A stretch of DNA of 64,000 nucleotides from Streptomyces cupreus (GTDB taxonomy: Bacteria; Actinomycetota; Actinomycetes; Streptomycetales; Streptomycetaceae), in assembly GCF_014257025.1 (NCBI RefSeq), contig NZ_JACMSF010000033.1:1-64000 (forward strand), in the 5' to 3' direction. Below are positions 57,079-64,000 of the stretch, piece by piece. The position numbers and the translations under genes were made by a program. Position 1 is the first letter of the stretch, and every line of letters starts with the position of its first letter. Under the pieces are notes generated by a model. It saw only the letters and a list, made by a program, of their open reading frames with translations. It had not been told where the DNA came from and ran no database searches.

Positions 57079-57790
57079 CCCCTGACACGGGGGACCTGGG
57101 GGCGGAGACCACGAGACTCCGCCCCTTCGTCATGTGCCGCGGCGGGCGGGCCCCGGGGCCGGGTAAGGCGGGGTCCAGCTCCTCGATGGCGCGCAGGGCG
57201 CCGCCCAGGGTCTTCACCAGCAGTTCGCGCATGGTGTCGCGGGAGAGTTCGGGGTGGTCCATCCAGTCCAGGGCCGCGCCCTCGACACTGCACACCCAGG
57301 CCAGCAGGGCCATGCGGGCCAGCGGGGCGATGTCGGTACGGCCGTAGGCGCCCTCGGCGATGGTCGCGACGATCGCCTCGCGCACCCCGTCCCGGATGGC
57401 GTGCACCTCGGTGTCGAAGCCGACGCCGCCGCTGACGATCGTGCGGTAGGCGGCCTGGTTGTGCTCGGCGTAGCGCAGATAGCTGTCGATCGTGCGGTGG
57501 ACCCGCTCCGCCGAGGGCAGTTCGACGCCGCCCGCCGCGTAGGTGACCAGGTCGGCGACGGAGTCCTCGATGATCGCCAGGTAGTAGCCGCGCTTGGACT
57601 GGAAGTAGTAGTAGATCAGTCCCTTGGCCACATGCGCCTGCCGCGCGATGTCGTCCATCGACAGGGCGTCATAGGAGGTGTCGGCGAACAACCTCCGCCC
57701 GATGGCGATGAGTTCGGCGCGGCGGGCCGCCGACCGCTCGGTGCCGCGCGCCCGGGGACGGACGACGGCAACGTGCTGCTGACTCTTCAA
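57071..57790 (-). CDS. TetR-family regulator
   Basis: A 239-residue regulator with an N-terminal helix-turn-helix (SMDDIARQAHVAKGLIYYYFQSKRGYY; split here only for reading) preceded by a basic arm and a variable ligand domain. The TTG at 57790 is favoured by AGGG seven bases upstream; another TTG is at 57808. The target is unknown; no palindrome was identified at its own promoter. Its 3' end overlaps chiD. Confidence 0.9.
57099..57125 (+). terminator. Chitinase terminator inside the tetR coding end
   Basis: A 9-base-pair stem GGGGCGGAG/CTCCGCCCC (57099-57107 with 57117-57125) followed by TTCGT lies 20 bases past the chiD stop, within tetR codons on the other strand. Confidence 0.6.
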
Positions 57791-57856
57791 TTTCGACCCT
57801 GGTCTCAAGCGGGCGGCGGGACATCCGCAGTATGGCAGGTTCGAATATGTGTCAGG

Positions 57857-57997
57857 TCACAGCAGACCGAGCTGGGTCACGAGCATCGCGACGACCACGA
57901 CGAGGACCCATCCCATGACGTGTTCGAAGACCTTCGGACCGTCTTCCTCGGGGCCGCCGGTGCGGGCACGGGCGACGGCGGCTGCATTCGTACTCAT
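57857..57997 (-). CDS. SCO1431-family mini membrane protein
   Basis: A 46-residue protein: hydrophilic N-terminus (MSTNAAAVARARTGGPEEDG) and a single C-terminal membrane segment (VMGWVLVVVVAMLVTQLGLL). Size, position after the chitinase/TetR pair and sequence match what I recall as the SCO1431 family. Function unknown. CAAGGTGGAC precedes the ATG. Confidence 0.85.
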   Translation of the reverse strand: MSTNAAAVARARTGGPEEDGPKVFEHVMGWVLVVVVAMLVTQLGLL

Positions 57998-58051
57998 CCG
58001 TCCACCTTGCCACTGAACAGGGCTTTTGCCGGCAGAGACCTTGGTCACAGC

Positions 58052-58083
58052 GGACGGCCCCCGACAGCCGTCGGAGGCCGTCC
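58052..58083 (-). terminator. Terminator after the C39-like peptidase gene
   Basis: Nested stem GGACGGCC...GGCCGTCC (8 pairs) and CCGAC...GTCGG (5 pairs) around an AGCC loop, starting 9 bases past the peptidase stop. Confidence 0.8.
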
Positions 58084-58092
58084 CACGGCGTC

Positions 58093-59460
58093 TCAGCGCA
58101 CGCCCACCGCCGCGAGCGCCGCGAGCTGGCGCATCGACGGACGCGCCGGGAAGTACAGGTAGCAGACGCCTCCGGTGCCCGAGACCACCTTGCCGCTGGC
58201 GTTGTACCGCTTGGTCCGCAGCCAGATGTTCTCGAACTCCCTCCTGAGGTACACCCGCCGTACCGCGGCGTTGTTCGGCGAGTTCGGGTCGTTGGCGATC
58301 ACATCGCCCTCGGCGGTGAAGCCGATCACGGTCATCAGATGGCCGGAGGTGCCGTAGCCCGCCCCCGTCAGCTCCTCCTTCAGGAAGGACTGGGACGTTA
58401 TGGCCGGGATGCCGGCCGCGATCAGCGTCTCCAGGTCGGTCAGCGAACCGAGCCGGGTGACGACGCCCTGGAGGTCCTTGAAGGTGGCCGCGTAGGCAGC
58501 GTTGAAGGGCCAGTTGCCGCAGCCCGCGTACTGGTAGTCGTACGTGAAGCGGGCCGCGTGGCACACCTGTGGGTCGGCGAAGCTCGGGTCGACCCAGGCG
58601 AGCTGCTCCTCGGTGAGCCTGCCGCCCCAGTACTCGATGATCATCTGCGAGGAGGTGGGGCTGCACCAGGCCTCACCGCCGTTGTCGTACTCGGGGTACT
58701 GGCCGATGTGGATCTCCTGCGAGTAGCGCGGTACGGCCAGCTCCTGGGCGAGACCGGGCGTGGACGCCGGGACGGTGAAACGGTCCGGGACATCGGAGCC
58801 CATGGCGCCGAGCCGCCACACGGTGGGGGTCTTCTTCGTCCCCGGCTTGCGGTAGAGGGTCAGGCGCAGCCGGTACGAGGTCAGGCGCAGGCCCGTTGCC
58901 GGGTCGTCGATCGCGAAGGTGTCGGTCCAGATCGTGGACTTGTCGTCGGTCTGGTCGTCGACGGAGGTCCGCTTGATGTCCTGGTCGCCGGCGGCCCAGC
59001 GGCCCATGACGTACCACGGGCTGTTGGTGCCGTCGGAGTACGTGCCCTTCAGCTCGACCTGGAGCCACGTGCCGACCGGGGTGTGCGCGTTCCACGAGGC
59101 GATGGCCTCGGTCGAGGGCACGGCGAGCCGGTGGACGGGCGAGGTCCAGGTCGCGTACTCCCAGGTGGCGGTGGTGCCGGTGTGCGGGTCGGTGTAGTCG
59201 GCGAGGCCCACGGGGGCGCCGATCGCCACGCCGGGCCGGACGCCCGCGACGGCACGGGTGCCCTTCGCGGTGCCCGAGCGCCAGTCGGTGTACGTCGTCC
59301 AGGCACGGTTGTCGATCTGTCGGGCCGCGGCCTGCTCGGGGTCGGCCGCTTCGGTGGGGGTGGCGGCGGCTGCGGGTAACGCGCCGACGCCGCCGGCCAC
59401 GGCTGCGGCGACCGCGGCGGTCAGAACGGTTCTGCGGGACGGCTGTTCGGATCTGCTCAT
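58093..59460 (-). CDS. Tat-exported C39-like peptidase family protein
   Basis: The 455-residue protein starts with a twin-arginine signal (SRRTVLTAAVAAAVAGG), so it is exported folded. The first half is a beta-rich domain of unknown role (about 60-250); the second half is a papain-like C39 fold with the catalytic Cys in EAWCSPTSSQMIIEYWGG, His in GHLMTVIGF and Asp in NDPNSPNN. Substrate unknown; it may process peptides or cell-wall proteins. ATG 59460 is chosen as the signal-peptide start. Confidence 0.9.
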   Translation of the reverse strand: MSRSEQPSRRTVLTAAVAAAVAGGVGALPAAAATPTEAADPEQAAARQIDNRAWTTYTDWRSGTAKGTRAVAGVRPGVAIGAPVGLADYTDPHTGTTATWEYATWTSPVHRLAVPSTEAIASWNAHTPVGTWLQVELKGTYSDGTNSPWYVMGRWAAGDQDIKRTSVDDQTDDKSTIWTDTFAIDDPATGLRLTSYRLRLTLYRKPGTKKTPTVWRLGAMGSDVPDRFTVPASTPGLAQELAVPRYSQEIHIGQYPEYDNGGEAWCSPTSSQMIIEYWGGRLTEEQLAWVDPSFADPQVCHAARFTYDYQYAGCGNWPFNAAYAATFKDLQGVVTRLGSLTDLETLIAAGIPAITSQSFLKEELTGAGYGTSGHLMTVIGFTAEGDVIANDPNSPNNAAVRRVYLRREFENIWLRTKRYNASGKVVSGTGGVCYLYFPARPSMRQLAALAAVGVR

Positions 59461-59627
59461 GGGCGGAAGACCCCCAGGTGTCCGAGTCGGGGCAGGTCCA
59501 GTGCACGGTGTGTGCGCCAACTATGGACGCAGGCGAGGCCTCCTGCCAGCACTTCGGGGCATGCCGCGCCAGGAATATTGGCCTCGACCACTGGCATCAC
59601 CCGAGGTGCCACATCACTAGACTTCCG

Positions 59628-60278
59628 GTGCACGCACGACTCACCCCGGGAACCGTCATTCATCAACTCGCTTCGCTCCTTCGCCGCCTCCCCGCGTCCT
59701 GCGGTCCGGTCCGGCTGATCGGGGTCGACGGGCACGCCGGGTCCGGGAAGTCCACGTTCGCCGGGCGGTTGGCGCGAGCGCTCGGCGGGGCGCCGGTGCT
59801 GCGGCTCGACGACATCGCCAGCCATGACGAGCTCTTCGACTGGACCGAGCGGCTGCTGGCGCAGGTGATCGAGCCCCTCTCCCACGGCGAGACCGCGCAC
59901 TACTCCCCCTACGACTGGCACGCCCGCCGCTTCCGGGAACCCGTCCCCCTACCGCCCGCCCCGGTGGTCCTCGTCGAGGGGGTCGGCGCCGGGCGGCGCG
60001 CGCTGCGGCCGTATCTCGCCTTCCTGCTCTGGATGGATCTGCCGCGGGCGGAGTCCTGGGCACGCGGCCGGTCACGGGACGGGAAGGAACTGCGGGAGTT
60101 CTGGGACGGCTGGGTCGAGGCGGAACAGAAGCACTTCTCCGTGGACCCCTCACGGCCGTTCGCCGACGCTTTGGTACGGCAGTGCGCGAAGGGTTACGAG
60201 TTGCGTCCCGGGCCTGCCGGGACCATGGAAACGGATCAGCTCCTCACGCTGAGTGAGGGACTATCTGCAATGTGGTGA
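59628..60278 (+). CDS. Uridine kinase-like P-loop protein
   Basis: The 216-residue protein has Walker A GVDGHAGSGKST and LRLDDIASHD, resembling uridine kinase/AAA kinases, and a C-terminal kinase lid. It may phosphorylate a nucleoside or small molecule; substrate unclear. The GTG at 59628 has no ribosome-binding site, but TAGACT (59618-59623) is a good -10 box ending 4 bases before it, so the mRNA is probably leaderless. It diverges from the peptidase gene. Confidence 0.85.
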   Translation: MHARLTPGTVIHQLASLLRRLPASCGPVRLIGVDGHAGSGKSTFAGRLARALGGAPVLRLDDIASHDELFDWTERLLAQVIEPLSHGETAHYSPYDWHARRFREPVPLPPAPVVLVEGVGAGRRALRPYLAFLLWMDLPRAESWARGRSRDGKELREFWDGWVEAEQKHFSVDPSRPFADALVRQCAKGYELRPGPAGTMETDQLLTLSEGLSAMW

Positions 60279-60328
60279 AGTTGTGAAGATGCGCCTGCGA
60301 GAACTTGCCGTAGTGACTTCAACTCGGC

Positions 60329-60358
60329 TTGACCCAAGGGCCGTACAGGTCTTACGTT
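60329..60358 (+). promoter_or_regulatory. Housekeeping-type promoter in the intergenic region
   Basis: TTGACC (60329-60334) and TACGTT (60353-60358) are separated by 18 bases, a good vegetative sigma-factor match. It points to the hairpin unit at 60365-60436 and then the AAA ATPase gene. Confidence 0.65.
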
Positions 60359-60364
60359 CTCAAT

Positions 60365-60436
60365 GTGCGGTCGACGCAGATCGCCCGCCAGACGCGAAGC
60401 CCCCGGTTGTTCCCCCGTGATCGGGGGCTTCGTTCT
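60365..60436 (+). ncRNA. Candidate small RNA or attenuator leader
   Basis: The predicted transcript starts around 60365 and soon forms an 11-base-pair hairpin (CGAAGCCCCCG 60395-60405 with CGGGGGCTTCG 60422-60432) followed by TTCT. Its loop holds CCCCCG (60412-60417) that can pair with the same GGGGG arm (alternative hairpin 60412-60427). Competing hairpins suggest an attenuator or terminator; with the promoter so near, a roughly 70-base RNA is plausible. The remaining DNA to 60709 contains no credible gene. Confidence 0.45.
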
Positions 60437-60709
60437 GCCCTCACCCGTTTTCCGGCCGCACCGAGCCGCGATTCGCTCACCCTCGGTTACCGAAGTCTGC
60501 GCCCCCATCTGCTCCCACCTCGCCAAACGGCCGGTGCGGCACCCTGGGGCGGGCCGCACTACCGCAGGTACGATGCCCTCGGTGCGACCTGGGACTGCTG
60601 CTCCGCGCACCGTTGCAACTCCGGTCCGCAGTACGGCGGTTCGACTCCGAAGGCCGACGGGCGACGGACCGGTGGCCAACCGACGGGGGCACGGTTTGTG
60701 GGGGACGTG

Positions 60710-62572
60710 ATGGACTTCGGCACGCAGGGCCCCGAGGCCCCGGCCGACCTCGCCTGGTTGCGAGGCGTGGACGCCTACACCATGGGCGCTTATCCGCAGG
60801 CGGAGGAGGAGTTCCGCACCGCGGTGCGGATGGATCCCGGCATGGCCGACGGCTGGCTCGGTCTGCACGCGCTGCGCGTGGACACGACGACCGCGCTGCT
60901 ACGGATGTTCCGGCACCGGGACCGCTTCGGGGAACAGCGCGCCCGGCACCGCCGGACCCTCAACTCCTGGTACTGGCTTGGCTGGTGGGTGCAGCCGGTG
61001 CTGGAGAGCCCGCGCGACCTGCTGCTCGCGCACGCCTCGCACTGGCTGGACGGCCGGCACGTACCGGAGCTCGACCGGGCGCTCGCCGGACTGCCGCCGG
61101 TGGACGCCGACGCCCAGGTCCGCTTCCTGCACGCCTGCCGGGCCTATCTGGTCAAGGACTGGGAACAGCTCGTCCGGCACACCGACCCGCTGCTCGACGA
61201 CCCCATGCTCGGGATCGAGGCCGGACTGTTCGGCGGCATGGCCCGGGTCCGTCTGGAGATGTACGGCCAGGCCGAACCGCTGCTCTCGGCGGCCCTGATG
61301 CGCTGCCGCAGCGAGCAGCCGCAGCGCAAGGAGTTGCGGTACTGGCTGGCGCGGGCGCATGAGGGCACCGGCCGGTCGGCCGCCGCGCTCCCCCTGTACC
61401 GGGCCGTGCACCGTGTCGACCCCGCCTTCATGGACACCTCGGCCCGGCTCGCCGCCATCGCCGAGGGCGACGGGTACGACGAGGCCGGCGATCTCGCGCC
61501 GATCACACTCACCGGGTTCGGCCAGGACTCCGTGGACGGCCCCGACACCCTCGACCCGCTCTTCGGCGAGGGGCGTGAGCTGAAGCTCTCCGGGCCCGAT
61601 CTGCCCTCGTCCGGCCTGCTTCCGCCGGTGCCCGACCCAGGTGTGCGCGAGCGGGCGAACCTCCCCGGGCAGCCGCCGCCCGCCGGTCCCACGGATCCCG
61701 CGCTGCTTGAGGAGGCGCTCGCCGAACTGGAGCGCATGGTGGGCCTTGAGCCGGTCAAGCGCCAGGTCAAGGCGCTCTCCGCGCAGTTGAACATGGCCCG
61801 GCTGCGGGCGGGGCAGGGGCTTCCCGTCCAGCCGCCGAAACGGCACTTCGTCTTCTCCGGACCCTCCGGCACCGGCAAGACCACCGTCGCGCGCATCCTT
61901 GGCCGGGTGTTCTACGCGCTCGGACTGCTCGGCGGCGACCATCTGGTGGAGGCGCAGCGGGCCGATCTCGTGGGCGAGTACCTCGGGCAGACGGCCGTGA
62001 AGGCGAACGAGCTGATCGACTCCGCGCTGGGTGGGGTGCTGTTCGTCGACGAGGCCTATTCGCTGTCCAACTCCGGCTACGGCAAGGGCGACGCGTACGG
62101 CGACGAGGCGCTTCAGGTGCTGTTGAAGCGGGCGGAGGACAACCGGGACCACCTGGTGGTGATCCTGGCCGGTTATCCGGAGGGCATGGATCGTCTCCTG
62201 GCCGCCAACCCCGGACTGTCCTCCCGCTTCACCACCCGGGTGGACTTTCCCTCGTACCGGCCCCTCGAACTCACCTCCATCGGCGAGGTGCTCGCCGGTG
62301 AGAACGGTGACGTGTGGGACGAGGAGGCGCTGGACGAGTTGCGCTCCATCGCCGGGCATGTGGTCGATCAGGGGTGGATCGACGAGCTCGGGAACGGGCG
62401 GTTCCTGCGGACGCTGTACGAGAAGAGCTGCGCGTATCGGGATCTGCGGTTGTCGACATATCCCGGGACCTTGACGCGGGACGACTTGTCGACATTGCGG
62501 TTGCCGGATCTTATGCAGGCGTATGGGGAAGTGTTGTCGGGGCGAGGGCCGCAGGATCCTCCGGGGTTGTGA
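60710..62572 (+). CDS. EccA/SpoVK-like AAA+ ATPase with TPR-like N-terminus
   Basis: The 620-residue protein has a helical TPR-like N-terminal half (about 10-290) and an AAA+ domain (about 340-600; Walker A SGPSGTGKTT, Walker B GVLFVDEAYSL, sensor/arginine finger region NPGLSSRF). This is the layout of type VII secretion EccA ATPases and CbbX/SpoVK. No ESX genes are adjacent, so the role is open. GTG 60707 directly precedes ATG 60710; GGGGGA favours the latter only weakly. Confidence 0.9.
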   Translation: MDFGTQGPEAPADLAWLRGVDAYTMGAYPQAEEEFRTAVRMDPGMADGWLGLHALRVDTTTALLRMFRHRDRFGEQRARHRRTLNSWYWLGWWVQPVLESPRDLLLAHASHWLDGRHVPELDRALAGLPPVDADAQVRFLHACRAYLVKDWEQLVRHTDPLLDDPMLGIEAGLFGGMARVRLEMYGQAEPLLSAALMRCRSEQPQRKELRYWLARAHEGTGRSAAALPLYRAVHRVDPAFMDTSARLAAIAEGDGYDEAGDLAPITLTGFGQDSVDGPDTLDPLFGEGRELKLSGPDLPSSGLLPPVPDPGVRERANLPGQPPPAGPTDPALLEEALAELERMVGLEPVKRQVKALSAQLNMARLRAGQGLPVQPPKRHFVFSGPSGTGKTTVARILGRVFYALGLLGGDHLVEAQRADLVGEYLGQTAVKANELIDSALGGVLFVDEAYSLSNSGYGKGDAYGDEALQVLLKRAEDNRDHLVVILAGYPEGMDRLLAANPGLSSRFTTRVDFPSYRPLELTSIGEVLAGENGDVWDEEALDELRSIAGHVVDQGWIDELGNGRFLRTLYEKSCAYRDLRLSTYPGTLTRDDLSTLRLPDLMQAYGEVLSGRGPQDPPGL

Positions 62573-62589
62573 GGCGCGCCCAAGAGCTC

Positions 62590-62626
62590 GGCAGTTCCCC
62601 GCGCCCTTGTGGGGCGCGGGTCTGCC
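62590..62626. terminator. Bidirectional hairpin, dispersed-repeat type
   Basis: Core stem CCCGCGCCC/GGGCGCGGG (62598-62606 with 62612-62620) is extended by GGCAG/CTGCC (62590-62594 with 62622-62626). It sits between convergent genes. Similar GCAGTTCCCCGCGCCC hairpins are common in Streptomyces intergenic regions, as I recall. Confidence 0.75.
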
Positions 62627-62629
62627 GCG

Positions 62630-63697
62630 TCAGCCAGGCACCGCTTCCTTCGGCTCCGCCTTGCGTGGCGGCGGTGTCTCCCGGTGCGCCGGATCCCGCA
62701 CCTCCCCCACCAGCAGCTCCAGTACGTCCTCCAGCGCGACCAGGCCCAGCACCTTGCCCGAGGCGTCCGCGACCTGGGCCAGATGTGTGGCCGCTCGGCG
62801 CATCACCGTCAGGGCGTCGTCCAGGGGGAGTTCGGGGCGGAGCGTCGTCATGGGGCGCCACACCTGCTGGGGCACCGCCCGTTCCGAGTCCTCCAGGTCC
62901 AGTACGTCCTTCACGTGCAGGTAGCCCATGAAGGCACCCGTGTCCGCCACCACCGGGAAGCGGGAGTAGCCGGTGCGGGCGGTCAGGCCGACGATCTGGC
63001 CGGGGGTGACCGAGGGCGGGACCGTGACCAGGGACTCTCGGCTCAGGAGGACGTCCGTCACCGGGCGCGAGCCCAGCTCCAGGGCGTCCTCCAGGCGTTC
63101 CTGTTCCTCGGGGTCGAGCAGGCCCGCCTGTCCCGCGTCCTCCACGAGCCTGCCCAGCTGCACGCTGGTGAAGACCGCCTCGACCTCGTCCTTCGGCTCG
63201 ACGCGGAAGAGCCGCAGGATGCCCTGGGCGCAGGCGCCGAGGGCGACGGTGAGGGGCCGGCAGAGGCGGGCGAAGGCGACCAGGCCGGGGCTGAGCCACA
63301 GCGCGGCCTTCTCGGGCGCGGCCATCGCCAGGTTCTTCGGGACCATCTCGCCGATGACGAGGTGGAAGAAGACGACGGTCGCCAGCGCGATGACGTACCC
63401 CAGCGGATGGATCATCGCGTGCGGGAGGTGGATCCACTCGAAGAACGGTTCCAGGATGTGCGCGACCGTCGGCTCGGCGACCGCGCCGAGGGTCAGCGAG
63501 CAGACGGTGATGCCGAACTGGGCCGCCGCCATCATCTGCGGCAGGTGTTCAAGGCCGTACAGCACCTGGCGGGCCCGGGCCGTGCCGAGCGGTTCGATCT
63601 GGCTGCGGCGGACGGAGACCAGGGCGAACTCGGCGCCGACGAAGAAGCCGTTGGCGAGCACGAGCAGCGCGGCGAAGAGAAGTTGGAGCACGCTCAT
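62630..63697 (-). CDS. CNNM/CorC-family membrane protein (DUF21 + CBS pair)
   Basis: A 355-residue protein with a DUF21/CNNM membrane domain (about 1-190; ANGFFVGAEFALVSVRRSQ, GEMVPKNLA) and a CBS pair (about 205-335). Related proteins transport or regulate Mg2+/Co2+ efflux. Unlike full-length relatives it lacks the C-terminal CorC/HlyC domain. It overlaps the upstream partner by 4 bases, so the two are probably a paired heteromer. Confidence 0.92.
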   Translation of the reverse strand: MSVLQLLFAALLVLANGFFVGAEFALVSVRRSQIEPLGTARARQVLYGLEHLPQMMAAAQFGITVCSLTLGAVAEPTVAHILEPFFEWIHLPHAMIHPLGYVIALATVVFFHLVIGEMVPKNLAMAAPEKAALWLSPGLVAFARLCRPLTVALGACAQGILRLFRVEPKDEVEAVFTSVQLGRLVEDAGQAGLLDPEEQERLEDALELGSRPVTDVLLSRESLVTVPPSVTPGQIVGLTARTGYSRFPVVADTGAFMGYLHVKDVLDLEDSERAVPQQVWRPMTTLRPELPLDDALTVMRRAATHLAQVADASGKVLGLVALEDVLELLVGEVRDPAHRETPPPRKAEPKEAVPG

Positions 63698-64000
63698 CGG
63701 GCGGCCTCCACCACGGGTGCGGTGCGGACCAGGCGGACCCGCTCGGCGCGGTAGTGGCCGACCTGGCGCACGGAGAGCCGCCAGCCGGGCAGTTCGGCCT
63801 TGTCGCCGGGGACCGGGATCCGGCCGAGCAGGTCGGCGACCAGACCCGCGACGGTCTCGTACGGGCCCTCGGGCACATCGAGTCCTATCCGCTGCAGGAT
63901 GTCGACCCGGCAGCTGCCGTCGGCATCCCAGGCGGGCCTGCCGTCCTCGGCCGGGGCGGCGGCGAGTTCGGGAAGGTCCTGGCCGTCGTGCTCGTCGCGG
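63694..64000 (-). CDS. CNNM/CorC-family protein, C-terminal part (cut by window edge)
   Basis: Only the last 101 or so residues are inside the window. They form a CorC_HlyC domain (ILQRIGLDVPEGPYETVAGL, then LLGRIPVPGDK and ELPGWRLSVRQV). The 5' end, with the membrane and CBS domains expected, lies beyond base 64000. It overlaps the next CNNM gene by 4 bases (ATGA). Confidence 0.88.
   Translation of the reverse strand, partial: RDEHDGQDLPELAAAPAEDGRPAWDADGSCRVDILQRIGLDVPEGPYETVAGLVADLLGRIPVPGDKAELPGWRLSVRQVGHYRAERVRLVRTAPVVEAAR

Noticed and set aside
60636..60655. GGTTCGACTCC, similar to a tRNA T-loop
   Set aside because: The flanking bases do not form a T stem and no other tRNA arm is present.
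60363..60710. A 115-codon frame starting at an ATG just after the 60353 -10 box, a potential leaderless gene
   Set aside because: The translation is Arg/Pro-rich without domains and runs through the hairpins; the region fits a non-coding leader better.

Overview
The window is chromosomal DNA of a Streptomyces. GC is very high, third codon positions are strongly GC-biased, GTG/TTG starts and 4-base ATGA/GTGA gene overlaps are common, and several marker genes are typical of the genus: crr-ptsI, a conservon, smeA-sffA, rbpA, ppm1, a DasR-type chitinase and an SCO1431-family mini-protein. From memory, gene order matches the S. coelicolor interval from about SCO1390 (crr) to just beyond SCO1431. 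No rRNA, tRNA, insertion sequence, prophage or CRISPR array was seen. It reads as conserved core-arm chromosome rather than an island.

Layout. 0.1-2.5 kb: crr and ptsI, the general PTS phosphorelay, under a near-consensus DasR site. 2.5-12.3 kb: a metabolic mixture of acetoacetyl-CoA synthetase, a GH31 glycosidase, a Nudix hydrolase, an OB-fold/thiolase pair with a palindromic candidate operator, and a degenerate EAL-GGDEF protein. 12.5-14.8 kb: glpF-glpK. 14.9-22.8 kb (minus): a conservon (sensor kinase, roadblock, DUF742, small GTPase) with a 1205-residue hydantoinase/5-oxoprolinase gene inserted between its third and fourth genes. 23.9-31.2 kb (minus): a three-gene operon whose last gene encodes a giant SMC-type ATPase. 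Gene order and sizes resemble MukFEB/JetABC condensin-like systems, but no nuclease (JetD/MksG) gene is adjacent. 31.2-36.5 kb: a GntR regulator diverging from an MFS transporter, a DUF1445 hydro-lyase and pxpABC, an oxoproline catabolic cluster with a palindrome placed exactly between the -35 and -10 boxes. 36.5-39.6 kb (minus): an SGNH hydrolase and two GT4 glycosyltransferases. 39.8-42 kb: HEAT-like and ankyrin proteins. 42.1-44 kb: smeA-sffA, sporulation-septum proteins. 44-46.3 kb: a divergent MocR/YczE pair, then a glycerophosphodiesterase and an MFS protein. 48.4-50.6 kb: rbpA with a sigma-R promoter, FxsA and Ppm1. 51.2-55.5 kb: amidohydrolase, Lrp regulator, two small unknown proteins and an acyl-CoA dehydrogenase. 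55.7-59.5 kb: GH18 chitinase with a dre/promoter element, TetR regulator, mini membrane protein and a Tat-exported C39-like peptidase. 59.6-64 kb: a kinase-like P-loop protein, a compact promoter/hairpin unit (candidate small RNA or attenuator), an EccA/SpoVK-like AAA ATPase and two CNNM/CorC proteins, the last cut by the window edge.

Functional links. DasR-type sites at both ends tie the PTS phosphorelay to chitin breakdown. Two unrelated types of 5-oxoprolinase occur about 15 kb apart, one in a signalling operon and one in a dedicated uptake/catabolic cluster. The SMC-like operon is the best candidate for an under-described system.
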